From assembly GCA_003216195.1 (NCBI GenBank), contig QCJF01000004.1, positions 1 to 64,000 of the forward strand: a stretch of 64,000 nucleotides of DNA, written 5' to 3'. Below, one piece after another: positions 8,810 to 17,644 of the stretch. Within the stretch, counting starts at the first letter, position 1, and each line of letters opens with the position of its first letter. A program made the position numbers and the translations under genes. This DNA comes from Pelagibacteraceae bacterium AG-404-P08. GTDB lineage: Bacteria > Pseudomonadota > Alphaproteobacteria > HIMB59. The notes beneath the pieces were generated by a model, which saw nothing but the letters and a program-made list of their open reading frames with translations, was not told the origin of the DNA and searched no databases.

Positions 8810-9328
8810 ATGGAAACTAATAAAATTTTAGGGGCAATAATTCTTGCCCTTTTGTTGGCTGCAGTTTTCTCAAAAGTAGCTGATATGGCTATACATCCAG
8901 AGTTTCCTGACGAACTTGCCTATAAAATTGAAGTCCCTGAGGGTGGTGTTTCTTCGGAAACGAAGGAAGAAATAAATATATTCGAGGTTCTTCCAGAAAT
9001 TACACCTCTGTTAGCTTCAGCAAGTATGGAAAATGGTGAAAAGATTTTTAAAAAATGTGCATCTTGTCATACTCAAGTCAAAGGTGGAGAAAACAAAGTA
9101 GGTCCTGCAATGTGGGGTATAGTAAACAGGTCAAAGGGATCTATGGAAGGATTTGCTTATTCAGGTGCTTTAGTAGAATTTGGCGGTGATTGGAATGTCG
9201 AAGAGCTAAACAAATTTTTGTTGAAACCTAAAAAGTACATAGTTGGAACAAAAATGAACTACAATGGTATTAAAAAAGACCAAGATAGAGCAGATTTAAT
9301 TAAATGGCTAAGTAGTCTTAGCGATTAG
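8810..9328 (+). CDS. Membrane-anchored c-type cytochrome
   Basis: A 172-residue class I cytochrome c with one uncleaved N-terminal membrane helix (about residues 6-22), an acidic linker, and a periplasmic haem domain. The haem site is KKCASCHTQ (Cys83, Cys86, His87); the Met ligand is probably in GTKMNYNG near the end. The layout matches the cytochrome cy/c552 type (CycM) of alphaproteobacteria, which carries electrons from the bc1 complex to the terminal oxidase. It stands alone, with a 37-bp gap before the AmpG-like gene. Confidence 0.9.
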   Translation: METNKILGAIILALLLAAVFSKVADMAIHPEFPDELAYKIEVPEGGVSSETKEEINIFEVLPEITPLLASASMENGEKIFKKCASCHTQVKGGENKVGPAMWGIVNRSKGSMEGFAYSGALVEFGGDWNVEELNKFLLKPKKYIVGTKMNYNGIKKDQDRADLIKWLSSLSD

Positions 9329-9365
9329 AGTTTTCATTTATAATATTTTCAATATCATCTGAATT

Positions 9366-10904
9366 ATGAGTTCTGTGTCATTAGATTCTAGTAAATTAAA
9401 ATCATTATTTGGGGCCTACTATGATAGAAGAATGATAAGAATACTTCTTTTAGGAATAATAAGTGGCTTCCCTTGGGTGTTAATTGCAAGTGCGCTTTCT
9501 TTGTGGTTGAAAGAAGAAGGCTTAAGTAGGAGTACTATAGGTTGGGCTGGACTTATTTTTGGTGTTTACGCATTCAATTTTTTATGGGCACCTATCATTG
9601 ATCGATTGAGACTACCTTTCCTAACTAATAAAATAGGACATAGAAAATCTATAATCATTTTAATGCAAACAATAATTTTAATTTGTCTTGTTATATGGAG
9701 TGTATTAGAACCAACTCAAAACTTAGCTTTAATTATTGGAGTTGGTTTAGCAATAGCCATTTCATCTGCAACTCAAGATATAACAATTGATGCTTTAAGA
9801 ATTGAACAAATAAAAAAAGATGAAACCTCAAGTATGGCCGCTGGTGCAGCAATGGCAGTTGTGGGATGGTGGACTGGTTTTAAACTTGGTGGTTATATTT
9901 GTTTAGAAATAGCTGAAAGACTTGAAATATCAGGTGTAGAACAGTATTGGCAAGTAACTTTTATATTTTTAATGGCTATAATAGTTTTTTGTAATGTAGG
10001 TTTAACATTTATTCCTGAGTCTAATAAAGAAAGATTTCAAGAAATAACAAAAACAGACTATTCAAATTCTAATTTTAATAGTGTAAAGAATGCTGGATAT
10101 TTATTTGGATCAATAGGAATTTTATGTTTTTTGACTGGCAAATTTTTTGAAAAGATATGGTTTACTAATGGAGGAATAACATTTGTCATTTTAGGTGTGC
10201 TTTTTTACATATTTTCACTTTATATACAAAAATTCGGTGAAGATAATCCCATTTCGCAGACTCTATATTACTTAAACAATGTGATAGCAAACCCGTTAAA
10301 TAGTTTTTTTAATATCAATGGTGTTAAGATAGGTATTACAATTCTTGCTTTTGTATTTTTATTTAAAATAGGTGAAGCTTTTTTGGGAAGAATGAGCTTA
10401 GTATTTTATAAAGAAATTGGTTTTTCAAAGAGTGATATAGCTATATTTTCAAAGGCTTTAGGTTGGATTACAACTATTGTATTTACACTTATTGGAGGAG
10501 CAATTGCAATGAGGTCTGGAATTTTCAAAACTTTAATTCTTGCTGGAATTGCAATGGCTGCAACAAATATTTTATTTTCAATACTTGCTTGGGTTGGACC
10601 ATCTAAAGCTCTTTTTGCTTTCGCAGTTATTTTAGATGATCTTGCAGCTGCGTTTGCAACTGTTGCTTTTGTGGCATTTATCTCACTTCTAGTGGATCGT
10701 AGTTTTACTGCTACTCAATATGCTTTATTAGCTTCTGTGGGAACGGCAGGAAGGACCCTATTAGCATCCTCCTCTGGAGCATTAGTTGATGGACTTGGTG
10801 GTGACTGGGGATTATTTTTTATTATTACCTCTTTAATGGTAGTTCCCTCTTTGATTTGTCTAATTTTTATAAAAAATAAAATTAATTTAGTTAAAGTTAA
10901 TTAG
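9366..10904 (+). CDS. AmpG-family muropeptide permease (MFS)
   Basis: A 512-residue multi-pass major-facilitator protein. The N-terminal SGFPWVLIASALSLWLKEEG and FNFLWAPIIDRLRLP are characteristic of AmpG, which imports anhydromuropeptides from cell-wall turnover. The middle loop and C-terminal half (DDLAAAFATVAFVAFISLL) also fit. Around 12-14 hydrophobic segments are visible. No ampC or ampR is nearby, so a recycling role is more likely than beta-lactamase signalling here; that is inference. The 3' end overlaps the convergent IalB-like gene by 8 bases. Confidence 0.82.
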   Translation: MSSVSLDSSKLKSLFGAYYDRRMIRILLLGIISGFPWVLIASALSLWLKEEGLSRSTIGWAGLIFGVYAFNFLWAPIIDRLRLPFLTNKIGHRKSIIILMQTIILICLVIWSVLEPTQNLALIIGVGLAIAISSATQDITIDALRIEQIKKDETSSMAAGAAMAVVGWWTGFKLGGYICLEIAERLEISGVEQYWQVTFIFLMAIIVFCNVGLTFIPESNKERFQEITKTDYSNSNFNSVKNAGYLFGSIGILCFLTGKFFEKIWFTNGGITFVILGVLFYIFSLYIQKFGEDNPISQTLYYLNNVIANPLNSFFNINGVKIGITILAFVFLFKIGEAFLGRMSLVFYKEIGFSKSDIAIFSKALGWITTIVFTLIGGAIAMRSGIFKTLILAGIAMAATNILFSILAWVGPSKALFAFAVILDDLAAAFATVAFVAFISLLVDRSFTATQYALLASVGTAGRTLLASSSGALVDGLGGDWGLFFIITSLMVVPSLICLIFIKNKINLVKVN

Positions 10905-11400
10905 TTACAGTTGAATATAACTTATTATATCCTGCTGTAAAACCAGCAAGTGAATAAGTAATAGTTGCTTCTCTATTATCTAAAAGAAGAACTTTGATAA
11001 TAATTTGATTTCCAGCTTTAAAAAAATTAATAAAATTCTCTCCGATAATTTCAGCAACAAAACAGGCACTTTGGTTACAGTATGCATAATTAAGTTCTAA
11101 TGGATCTTTTTCATCGATTTGTAATGAAACTGGGTTTTTTAAATTTACCGCATGAGGAAAAGCAATTTGCATTTGAGTTAAATTTTCAGGATTTATAGTA
11201 ATAGAAATATAACTCACTACTTCTTCCGTATTTGGGTCTACTACTAGTTCTCTTAAATCACAAATTTTTTGAGATTTTTCATCGACACATGTAAATTGCC
11301 AAGCATCATAATATTCCTGTTCTAAAACATGATTTTCAGCAAATAGTGTTCCCATGAGGCATAAATAAATTAGTAAAATTCTCATAAAAAAAGCATACAT
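10897..11400 (-). CDS. IalB-like secreted protein
   Basis: A 167-residue protein with a signal peptide (MRILLIYLCLMGTLFA) followed by a domain that looks like the invasion-associated locus B family: an aromatic start (YYDAWQFTCVDEKSQKICDLREL), a central cysteine pair (YAYCNQSACFVAEI) and a beta-rich C-terminus. The family is common and largely uncharacterised in free-living alphaproteobacteria. Met6 (11385) is a better start than Met1 because the signal peptide begins there. Function is unknown; periplasmic location is inferred. Confidence 0.72.
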   Translation of the reverse strand: MYAFFMRILLIYLCLMGTLFAENHVLEQEYYDAWQFTCVDEKSQKICDLRELVVDPNTEEVVSYISITINPENLTQMQIAFPHAVNLKNPVSLQIDEKDPLELNYAYCNQSACFVAEIIGENFINFFKAGNQIIIKVLLLDNREATITYSLAGFTAGYNKLYSTVTN

Positions 11401-11430
11401 AATGTCAATTTTAATCCAATAAGGAAATTT

Positions 11431-12459
11431 TTAATTTTTTAGTTCTATATGTATTATTTCGTTGTTGGATCCAATTCTTATTTTTGGCCCCCAAGTAGCA
11501 GCCCCAGAGCTAACATACAAAAAATTATTTATATTCTTATATAGTCCATAAATTTCAGGGAATTTAAGCTTAACAATTAGGTTAAAGGGGAAAATTTGTC
11601 CATTATGAGTGTGACCGGATAACATTAAATTTACGTTATTACTTACTTTTTTCCAAATTGACGGTTTATGAACTATTAATAAATTAAATAAATCATTTTG
11701 AGAAAGCTTCTTCACACGGTCTATTTTTGATTTATTAGTAATATCATCTGAAAGACCAATCAGATTTAAACCCTGGAATTTTATCGACTCATTATTCAAA
11801 GTTCTAATACCAACTGTTTTTAAATCTTGAAGATGTTTTTGATAGTTTTGAATATAATATTCATGATTACCAGTCACAAAAAATATGGGTTTATCTATTT
11901 TTTTTAACTCATATAAGTCTTCAATTTGAAATGCACTACTATCAATTAAATCACCCCCTATTATTAAGAAATTAAAGTCTTGTAAATTGATTTTGGATAC
12001 TAGCTTAGTTAATGAAGAAGGATGATTTGAGCCTATATGTACATCACTAATGAATATAAATTTAATGTTTTTTTTTATAAGTGTTGACTCTATTGAAAGT
12101 TTTTTAATTTTAAGATTTTTAGAATTAATATACCCATAAAAAATGACTGGAATTTGTATGAAGAAAAATAAAATAACTAGTTGATACTCAATTATAATTT
12201 TAAAATAATTAAATATACATAAAGGTAGAATTATGAAAAAAGATACAGTTCCAATACCAAACCCCTCATAAACAAAAAACTTTATGATCTTATTTGTGCT
12301 TTTGGATCTAAAATAATAAAGACATAACGCAAAAACTATGGTGGTGCATATTAAAACCTCTGATAGTGATGTTGGTTTTCCCAGCCATGATGATAATACA
12401 TCAAATGGAAAAATAAAAATTAAATAAGAAACAACATATAAGACTATAAGAGAGATCAT
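11431..12459 (-). CDS. Membrane-anchored metallophosphoesterase
   Basis: A 342-residue protein with about four to five N-terminal membrane helices (residues 1-115) and a cytoplasmic calcineurin-like phosphoesterase domain. All blocks of the two-metal site are present: FISDVHIGS, GGDLIDS, VTGNHEYY and LSGHTHNGQIFP. This arrangement resembles YkuE/YaeI-type enzymes, some of which act on lipids such as UDP-diacylglucosamine, but the substrate cannot be told from sequence. It starts 3 bases after the EamA gene stop and is probably in one transcript with it. Confidence 0.88.
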   Translation of the reverse strand: MISLIVLYVVSYLIFIFPFDVLSSWLGKPTSLSEVLICTTIVFALCLYYFRSKSTNKIIKFFVYEGFGIGTVSFFIILPLCIFNYFKIIIEYQLVILFFFIQIPVIFYGYINSKNLKIKKLSIESTLIKKNIKFIFISDVHIGSNHPSSLTKLVSKINLQDFNFLIIGGDLIDSSAFQIEDLYELKKIDKPIFFVTGNHEYYIQNYQKHLQDLKTVGIRTLNNESIKFQGLNLIGLSDDITNKSKIDRVKKLSQNDLFNLLIVHKPSIWKKVSNNVNLMLSGHTHNGQIFPFNLIVKLKFPEIYGLYKNINNFLYVSSGAATWGPKIRIGSNNEIIHIELKN

Positions 12460-12462
12460 TAG

Positions 12463-13335
12463 CTAATTATCATTTTCACTTTTATCAAAATAAAAAAGTA
12501 TAAAACCTGCTGCTATGACTATTGTTATCCCTATATAATTATAAAAGGTAGGTAGCTGACTAAAAATAATCCATCCTAACAATACACCAAAAATTATTTG
12601 GACATAACTTGTAAGGCCAAATACTGAAGAAGGAAGTGTTCTAGATCCATAAATTACCGCGCTAATACCAAGACCTGCAAATACACCACCAAGAATAGAG
12701 AGCAATAAGTCGCTTAAAGTCATATACTCAAAATGAAAATTAATTGAAAATAAAAATACAAAAACACTCACAATCATACTAAAAAAAGCAGCTGAATATG
12801 AGGATGTTAAATAATTATATTTCCTAGTTATCAAATGAGTAATCGCAATACAAAAAGCGCCTAAAAAGACAAACACTACTCCTAAGATAGAAACAATGTT
12901 AGTGCCAAATGGTTCTGCTGAAATCACCACACCTAAAAAACCAGTTAAAATGGCTAATACTCTTACTATATTTATATTGTCACTTAAGAAAAAATGGGAC
13001 ATTACTAATAACATTAAAGGTGAAGTGAATAAAACTGGGTAAACCACTGAAAGTGGAAGTAGTAAAACTCCTTTTAAAACAAAAAGAAAGCCGATCGTGT
13101 GAACTATGCCTCTGATAAATTGGAAAGTATAATTTTGGTTTTTATAAAAGTGTATGCCATGTTTTTTATAAATAAAAAAGAATAGAGGTATAAGGGAAAA
13201 TAATGCATTTAAAAATAATAATTGTAAGACAGAATAAGTTTCACCTAAAATCTTTATAACTGAATCCATTGATACCAAAAATAAAAAACCACTAAATGAT
13301 ATTGCGGACGGAAGAATAAATTTTTTATTTAACAT
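12463..13335 (-). CDS. EamA/DMT-family transporter
   Basis: A 290-residue membrane protein with ten predicted helices in two EamA repeats (about residues 8-140 and 150-285). The C-terminal repeat contains YGSRTLPSSVFGLTSYVQII, typical of the drug/metabolite transporter superfamily, which exports amino acids, nucleosides or other small metabolites. The specific cargo is unknown. It is adjacent to the phosphoesterase, with 3 bases between them. A second unrelated EamA protein is encoded at 32814-33704. Confidence 0.85.
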   Translation of the reverse strand: MLNKKFILPSAISFSGFLFLVSMDSVIKILGETYSVLQLLFLNALFSLIPLFFFIYKKHGIHFYKNQNYTFQFIRGIVHTIGFLFVLKGVLLLPLSVVYPVLFTSPLMLLVMSHFFLSDNINIVRVLAILTGFLGVVISAEPFGTNIVSILGVVFVFLGAFCIAITHLITRKYNYLTSSYSAAFFSMIVSVFVFLFSINFHFEYMTLSDLLLSILGGVFAGLGISAVIYGSRTLPSSVFGLTSYVQIIFGVLLGWIIFSQLPTFYNYIGITIVIAAGFILFYFDKSENDN

Positions 13336-13353
13336 TTTGAATAAGATGAAACT

Positions 13354-13743
13354 TTAGTCTTTTTTTAGTGAAACACACTTTAAATCGTATGCCCATTTTT
13401 TATTATATTTTTTATAAGATATAGAAAAAATTAGATCTAGATTTTTTTTGATCAAAATGGAGGAAATATAATCTCGCGTATCATATTCAAATATTAAATT
13501 TTTTTGATCTTTATTTACTAATTGATATTTTTTTTCATCAAAACTACTAAATATAAAAATATTTTTGTTATCTTGGCTATCGATGACATTTAATTGTGTT
13601 CCGGAAAATTTTTGTTTACAATCAAAGTACTTTAGTGCATTTATGCTTTTATCACAAATACAAGCAAGAGGAAAATTTTCTAAATTATCAGCAAATGTCA
13701 AATTAAAGAGAAATAAACATAAAATAATGCTAATGTATCTCAT
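13354..13743 (-). CDS. Small secreted protein of unknown function
   Basis: This 129-residue product is not recognised. It has a clear signal peptide (MRYISIILCLFLFNLTFA) and three or four cysteines (ACICDKS, YFDCKQ, LKCVS) that could form disulphides in the periplasm. The rest is lysine- and isoleucine-rich and predicted to be beta-stranded. It lies 18 bases upstream of the EamA gene on the same strand. Base use matches its neighbours, so there is no sign of recent transfer. Confidence 0.6.
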   Translation of the reverse strand: MRYISIILCLFLFNLTFADNLENFPLACICDKSINALKYFDCKQKFSGTQLNVIDSQDNKNIFIFSSFDEKKYQLVNKDQKNLIFEYDTRDYISSILIKKNLDLIFSISYKKYNKKWAYDLKCVSLKKD

Positions 13744-13763
13744 TATAATTAATTTTATACATC

Positions 13764-13868
13764 ATGATAAATAAACAGTTAATCACAATTATTATATTTT
13801 GTGGAATTGGTTTTGCACTTATAAGGCTATTGTTAGACTCTTTTTTTCCAGGTGGTCTGTCATTGTGA
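13764..13868 (+). CDS. Tiny membrane protein, 34 aa
   Basis: An ATG-initiated 34-codon frame reads MINKQLITIIIFCGIGFALI followed by RLLLDSFFPGGLSL. It has one convincing membrane helix (residues 6-25) with positive charges on the N-terminal side. Its TGA overlaps the GTG start of the next gene (GTGA), the usual mark of translational coupling. No family is recognised. The hydrophobic pattern and the precise overlap are the evidence; a non-coding explanation remains possible. Confidence 0.5.
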   Translation: MINKQLITIIIFCGIGFALIRLLLDSFFPGGLSL

Positions 13869-14092
13869 ATGAATTAAATAAAAAAAGAGTTTGGAAGAAA
13901 ATTCAATTTACTGGCGAAAAACTTCAACCACTTTTGAAACCGTCTCATAACCACCCTGATGGAAGGAATGCATATGCACACATAGCTCTTAGTATTAAAG
14001 AAAAATTTGGTAAAAGTTACAAAGACATTTCTGATGATAAGTTAGATGAAGTATTCATACACATAGAATATTTATTAGAGAAACCAAATTAA
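13865..14092 (+). CDS. Small conserved-looking protein, 75 aa, unknown function
   Basis: A 75-residue soluble protein starting at GTG (VNELNKKRVWKKIQFTGEKL), with a proline/histidine-rich segment PLLKPSHNHPDGRNAYAHI and a helical, charged C-terminus (DDKLDEVFIHIEYLLEKP). AGGTGG at about 13850 gives a reasonable ribosome-binding site. The frame could be extended upstream to a TTG at 13799, but that region is better explained by the 34-codon membrane ORF in another frame. The GRNAYAHIAL segment looks like a conserved surface, but I recognise no family. Confidence 0.6.
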   Translation: MNELNKKRVWKKIQFTGEKLQPLLKPSHNHPDGRNAYAHIALSIKEKFGKSYKDISDDKLDEVFIHIEYLLEKPN

Positions 14093-14139
14093 ATTATCTT
14101 GATTTTTTTTTAATAAATAATAATTGTATTTCTAAATAT

Positions 14140-14538
14140 ATGCCAAGAACAAAAAGTTTAGCTACACTTATTCAGCACTATGGGAGTGAGAGAGTATTTA
14201 AACCTAAAGCTAATAAAATACCTGCAATATATAAAATATTAAACAGAGAGATTTTTAATAATCGTTTAAAAACACCTTGTGTCAAGATAAGAAGAATACG
14301 AGGTGCACTAGGTTTATTTGAATTTAACCCCTATGCCACAAAGCACTGCTATAGAATTACTCTTCATAATAAATTCAAGAATTTCCAGGAATTTGTTGAG
14401 ATTTTAGGACATGAAATGGTTCATTATTATCAAAAACTAGTTTTGAAACAAAATTCAGCAAAACATAATAAAGAATTCTATAGTTTTAGAAAAAGATTTT
14501 CAAAAATGGGTTTAGAATTAAAAAGAATTTACCGTTAG
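14140..14538 (+). CDS. SprT-like zinc metallopeptidase domain protein
   Basis: A 132-residue protein made almost entirely of a SprT-like domain. It has an N-terminal helix (AIYKILNREIFNN), a beta segment (YRITLHNKFKNFQEFVEIL) and the zinc motif GHEMVHYYQK, where HEMVH supplies the two histidines and the catalytic glutamate. Relatives include SprT and the protease domain of SPRTN, which acts on DNA-protein crosslinks; bacterial roles are mostly unproven. Standalone short forms like this are widespread in marine bacteria. It follows the 75-residue gene on the same strand. Confidence 0.8.
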   Translation: MPRTKSLATLIQHYGSERVFKPKANKIPAIYKILNREIFNNRLKTPCVKIRRIRGALGLFEFNPYATKHCYRITLHNKFKNFQEFVEILGHEMVHYYQKLVLKQNSAKHNKEFYSFRKRFSKMGLELKRIYR

Positions 14539-14674
14539 TTACTATATTTTTTTTATTTTAAAGAACACTTCATTTCAATAAGTCAATGATAAATTCAAAA
14601 ATATTGTTTTAAAAAACAAAAAATAAGTTTGCCCTATCTTTACTTTTTAAATTTTTTATAAGAGGTTAGTAACT

Positions 14675-16108
14675 GTGTATGATTTAATTATTATTGGTGG
14701 TGGTATTAATGGTGTAGGTACAGCAAGAGATGCTGTAGGCAGAGGTTTAAATACTTGTCTAATTGAAAAAGGTGATATTGCATCCCAAACTTCTTCATGG
14801 TCCACAAAATTAATTCACGGAGGGATAAGGTATTTAGAAAATTACGACTTTAAACTAGTAAGGGAGTCTCTGAAAGAAAGAGACGTTATAAAGAAGATCG
14901 CACCTCACATTACTAAACCAATAAAATTTGTTCTACCTCACGTTCCTAGTTTACGTCCGAGCTGGATGATAAGAATTGGATTATTTTTGTATGATAGATT
15001 GGGTGGTAAGTCATCATTTGAAAAATCAAGATTTATTAATTTAAATGACCAGTTTGAAGAAAATCCAATCAAAGAAAAGTACATTAGTGGTTATATTTAC
15101 TCTGATTTATATGTTGATGACTCTAGACTAGCTTTACTAAATGCAGAGGATGCTATAAATAGAGGAGCAAAAATATATCTAAACACAAAAATTGTTAAGG
15201 TATTAAGAGATAAGAACTTTTGGCTTATAACTTTAGATAGTGGTGAGGTTTTAAAATCAAAAGTGGTGGTTAATGCAACAGGTCCATTTGCAATATCAGT
15301 TTTAAATAATATTTTTAAATTAAAATCTAATAAAAAATTAAGGTTAGTGCAGGGGAGTCATTTAGTTGTAAAAAAAATTTATGAGGGAGATCAAGCATAT
15401 ATTCTTCAGTTAGATGATAAACGGATAATATTTATGATCCCATATCAAAATAAATATACTTTAATAGGAACTACAGATCATGAGGTTGATAATTTTGAAA
15501 ATCCCAAAATCACTGATGAAGAAAAAGATTATCTTATAAAATCAGTCAATTCTTTTATTAAAAAAGAAATTGGTGAGAGTGATATTTTATGGACATATTC
15601 AGGAATAAGACCATTAATTGAAGATAATAATCAAAAAGCATCTAAAGTATCAAGAGACTATTCTTTTGAGGTTGATGATAAAGATGGAGCACCCATAATC
15701 ACTATTTTAGGTGGAAAACTTACAACATATAGAAAACTCTCTGAACAAATTTTGAAAGAGTTAAACAAGTACCTTGTGTTTTCAAAAAAAAAATGGACAT
15801 CTGAAGAGGCCTTACCAGGAGCTCATAATAAAATAATAAATAATAGAAATATCCCTCAACGAATTTTTAAGCGTCTTATCAAGACTTATGGAGATAAAAT
15901 ATCTAAACTAAATGAATTTTATGATGAATTTGACTCTGGTGGGGAGTTAATTTTTGATGATTTTTATGAGTTTGAAGTAAAATATCTCATTAAAGAAGAA
16001 ATGGCTCAAAATTCTGAAGACATTTTATTTAGGAGAACAAAGCTTGGAATTAATTTCCCTAAAGAAGCGAGGGATAAATTGGAAATTATTTTAAAAAGAC
16101 ACCTTTAG
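14675..16108 (+). CDS. glpD: Glycerol-3-phosphate dehydrogenase (FAD, aerobic)
   Basis: GlpD oxidises sn-glycerol 3-phosphate to dihydroxyacetone phosphate and passes electrons to quinone at the membrane. The 477-residue protein begins with the FAD-binding motif LIIIGGGINGVGTARDAVGRG and has the family segments SSWSTKLIHGGIRYLEN and ILGGKLTTYRKL. Start is GTG, preceded by AGAGG at a good distance. It is followed 21 bases later by glpK, giving a complete route from glycerol to triose phosphate. The 136-bp region upstream is AT-rich and probably holds the promoter. Confidence 0.94.
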   Translation: MYDLIIIGGGINGVGTARDAVGRGLNTCLIEKGDIASQTSSWSTKLIHGGIRYLENYDFKLVRESLKERDVIKKIAPHITKPIKFVLPHVPSLRPSWMIRIGLFLYDRLGGKSSFEKSRFINLNDQFEENPIKEKYISGYIYSDLYVDDSRLALLNAEDAINRGAKIYLNTKIVKVLRDKNFWLITLDSGEVLKSKVVVNATGPFAISVLNNIFKLKSNKKLRLVQGSHLVVKKIYEGDQAYILQLDDKRIIFMIPYQNKYTLIGTTDHEVDNFENPKITDEEKDYLIKSVNSFIKKEIGESDILWTYSGIRPLIEDNNQKASKVSRDYSFEVDDKDGAPIITILGGKLTTYRKLSEQILKELNKYLVFSKKKWTSEEALPGAHNKIINNRNIPQRIFKRLIKTYGDKISKLNEFYDEFDSGGELIFDDFYEFEVKYLIKEEMAQNSEDILFRRTKLGINFPKEARDKLEIILKRHL

Positions 16109-16129
16109 TTCTTATGATATTATAAATTT

Positions 16130-17620
16130 GTGCAAAAATTTATTTTATCAATTGATCAGGGTACAACTTCAACACGTTCAATAATTTTTAACGATAATTT
16201 TGAAATTGTTTCTAGTGATCAACTGGAATTTAAACAATACTTTCCAAAAGATGGTTGCGTAGAACACGATCCTCAAGAGATATTTAATACTGTTTTGCAA
16301 ACAGCACAAAATGTAATTAAAAAAGCAAAAATTAATTCAAGCCAAATATTAAGTATAGGAATAACTAATCAAAGAGAAACAGTAGTCATTTGGGACAAAC
16401 AAACAGGTAAACCTATTTACAGAGCTATTGTTTGGCAAGATAGAAGAACAGTAAATTATTGCAAAGATTTAACTAGGAAAGGATTTTCAAAAAAAATACA
16501 AAAAATTACAGGACTTGTAATTGACTCATATTTTTCAGCGACTAAAATTAAATGGATACTTGACAACATAGAGTCATCAAAAAAACTTTTAAAAGAGAAT
16601 AGGCTTTTATTTGGAACTATTGATACTTGGCTTCTTTGGAAGTTAACAGAAGGGAGGTCTTTTTTCACTGAAGCTACGAATGCTTCAAGAACCATGTTAT
16701 ATGACATCAAAAAAAATTGTTGGTCTAAAGAATTATTAAAATTATTTAATATATCTCATAAAATTCTCCCAGATGTAAAAGATAGTGCAGATGATTTTGG
16801 ACATACAACACTTTTTGGAGATAAGATTAAAATAGGAGGCATGGCTGGTGATCAACAAGCAGCAACAATTGGTCAGGCCTGTTTTAAACCAGGGTCTATC
16901 AAATCTACGTATGGGACTGGTTGCTTTATGATCATGAATATTGGACAAAAACTTAAAATATCTAAAAATAATTTGCTTACGACGATTGCATATAAAATTA
17001 ACAATAAAACTACTTATGCCTTGGAAGGGTCAATTTTTATTGCAGGGGCTGCTGTTCAGTGGTTAAGAGACTCACTTAAAGTAATCAAAACAGCACAAGA
17101 GACAGAGAATTTTTACTCAAAGAGTGATCAAAGTCAAAAAATTTACTTTGTTCCAGCATTTGTTGGTTTAGGAGCTCCATATTGGGACGGGGAAGCTAGA
17201 GGTGCAATTTTTGGAATGACAAGGAATACTGGGATTGCAGAATTTGTAAAAGCCGCAATAGATAGTGTTGCATACCAGACTAAAGACTTAGTCATTGCAA
17301 TGCAAAAGGATAGTGGTGTTCCTATTAAACAACTTAAAGTTGATGGTGGAATGGTTGCAAATGAAGATTTCCTACAATTTTTGTCAAATATTTTAATTTT
17401 AAATTGTGATAGACCAAAAATAACTGAAACAACTGCATTGGGGGCAGCCTATCTAGCTGGACTTTCTTCAGGATTTATTAAAAATACCGAGGAAATCGCC
17501 AAAAAATGGCAAAGCGATAAAATATTTAAACCGAAACTTCATAAAAAAGAGGTTAAATATCTTTACCAAGGATGGCTAAAAGCTGTAAAGAAAACTACAA
17601 CAAAAAAGAATAGCAAATAA
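16130..17620 (+). CDS. glpK: Glycerol kinase
   Basis: GlpK phosphorylates glycerol using ATP. The 496-residue FGGY-family kinase starts FILSIDQGTTSTRSIIFND, has GITNQRETVVIWDKQTGKP, the substrate region GMAGDQQAATIGQ, and the C-terminal glycine-rich LKVDGGMVANEDFLQF. Start codon is GTG. It lies between glpD and a LysR gene. No glycerol facilitator or glycerol ABC transporter is visible in the window, so uptake must be by diffusion or be encoded elsewhere. Confidence 0.96.
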   Translation: MQKFILSIDQGTTSTRSIIFNDNFEIVSSDQLEFKQYFPKDGCVEHDPQEIFNTVLQTAQNVIKKAKINSSQILSIGITNQRETVVIWDKQTGKPIYRAIVWQDRRTVNYCKDLTRKGFSKKIQKITGLVIDSYFSATKIKWILDNIESSKKLLKENRLLFGTIDTWLLWKLTEGRSFFTEATNASRTMLYDIKKNCWSKELLKLFNISHKILPDVKDSADDFGHTTLFGDKIKIGGMAGDQQAATIGQACFKPGSIKSTYGTGCFMIMNIGQKLKISKNNLLTTIAYKINNKTTYALEGSIFIAGAAVQWLRDSLKVIKTAQETENFYSKSDQSQKIYFVPAFVGLGAPYWDGEARGAIFGMTRNTGIAEFVKAAIDSVAYQTKDLVIAMQKDSGVPIKQLKVDGGMVANEDFLQFLSNILILNCDRPKITETTALGAAYLAGLSSGFIKNTEEIAKKWQSDKIFKPKLHKKEVKYLYQGWLKAVKKTTTKKNSK

Positions 17621-17644
17621 AAAAATTTTTGATATTTATGTTGT

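Noticed and set aside
13799-13864. TTG-initiated N-terminal extension of the 75-codon protein
   Set aside because: The extension (WNWFCTYKAIVRLFFSRW) is an out-of-frame reading of the better supported 34-codon membrane ORF, and GTG at 13865 has an upstream AGGTGG.
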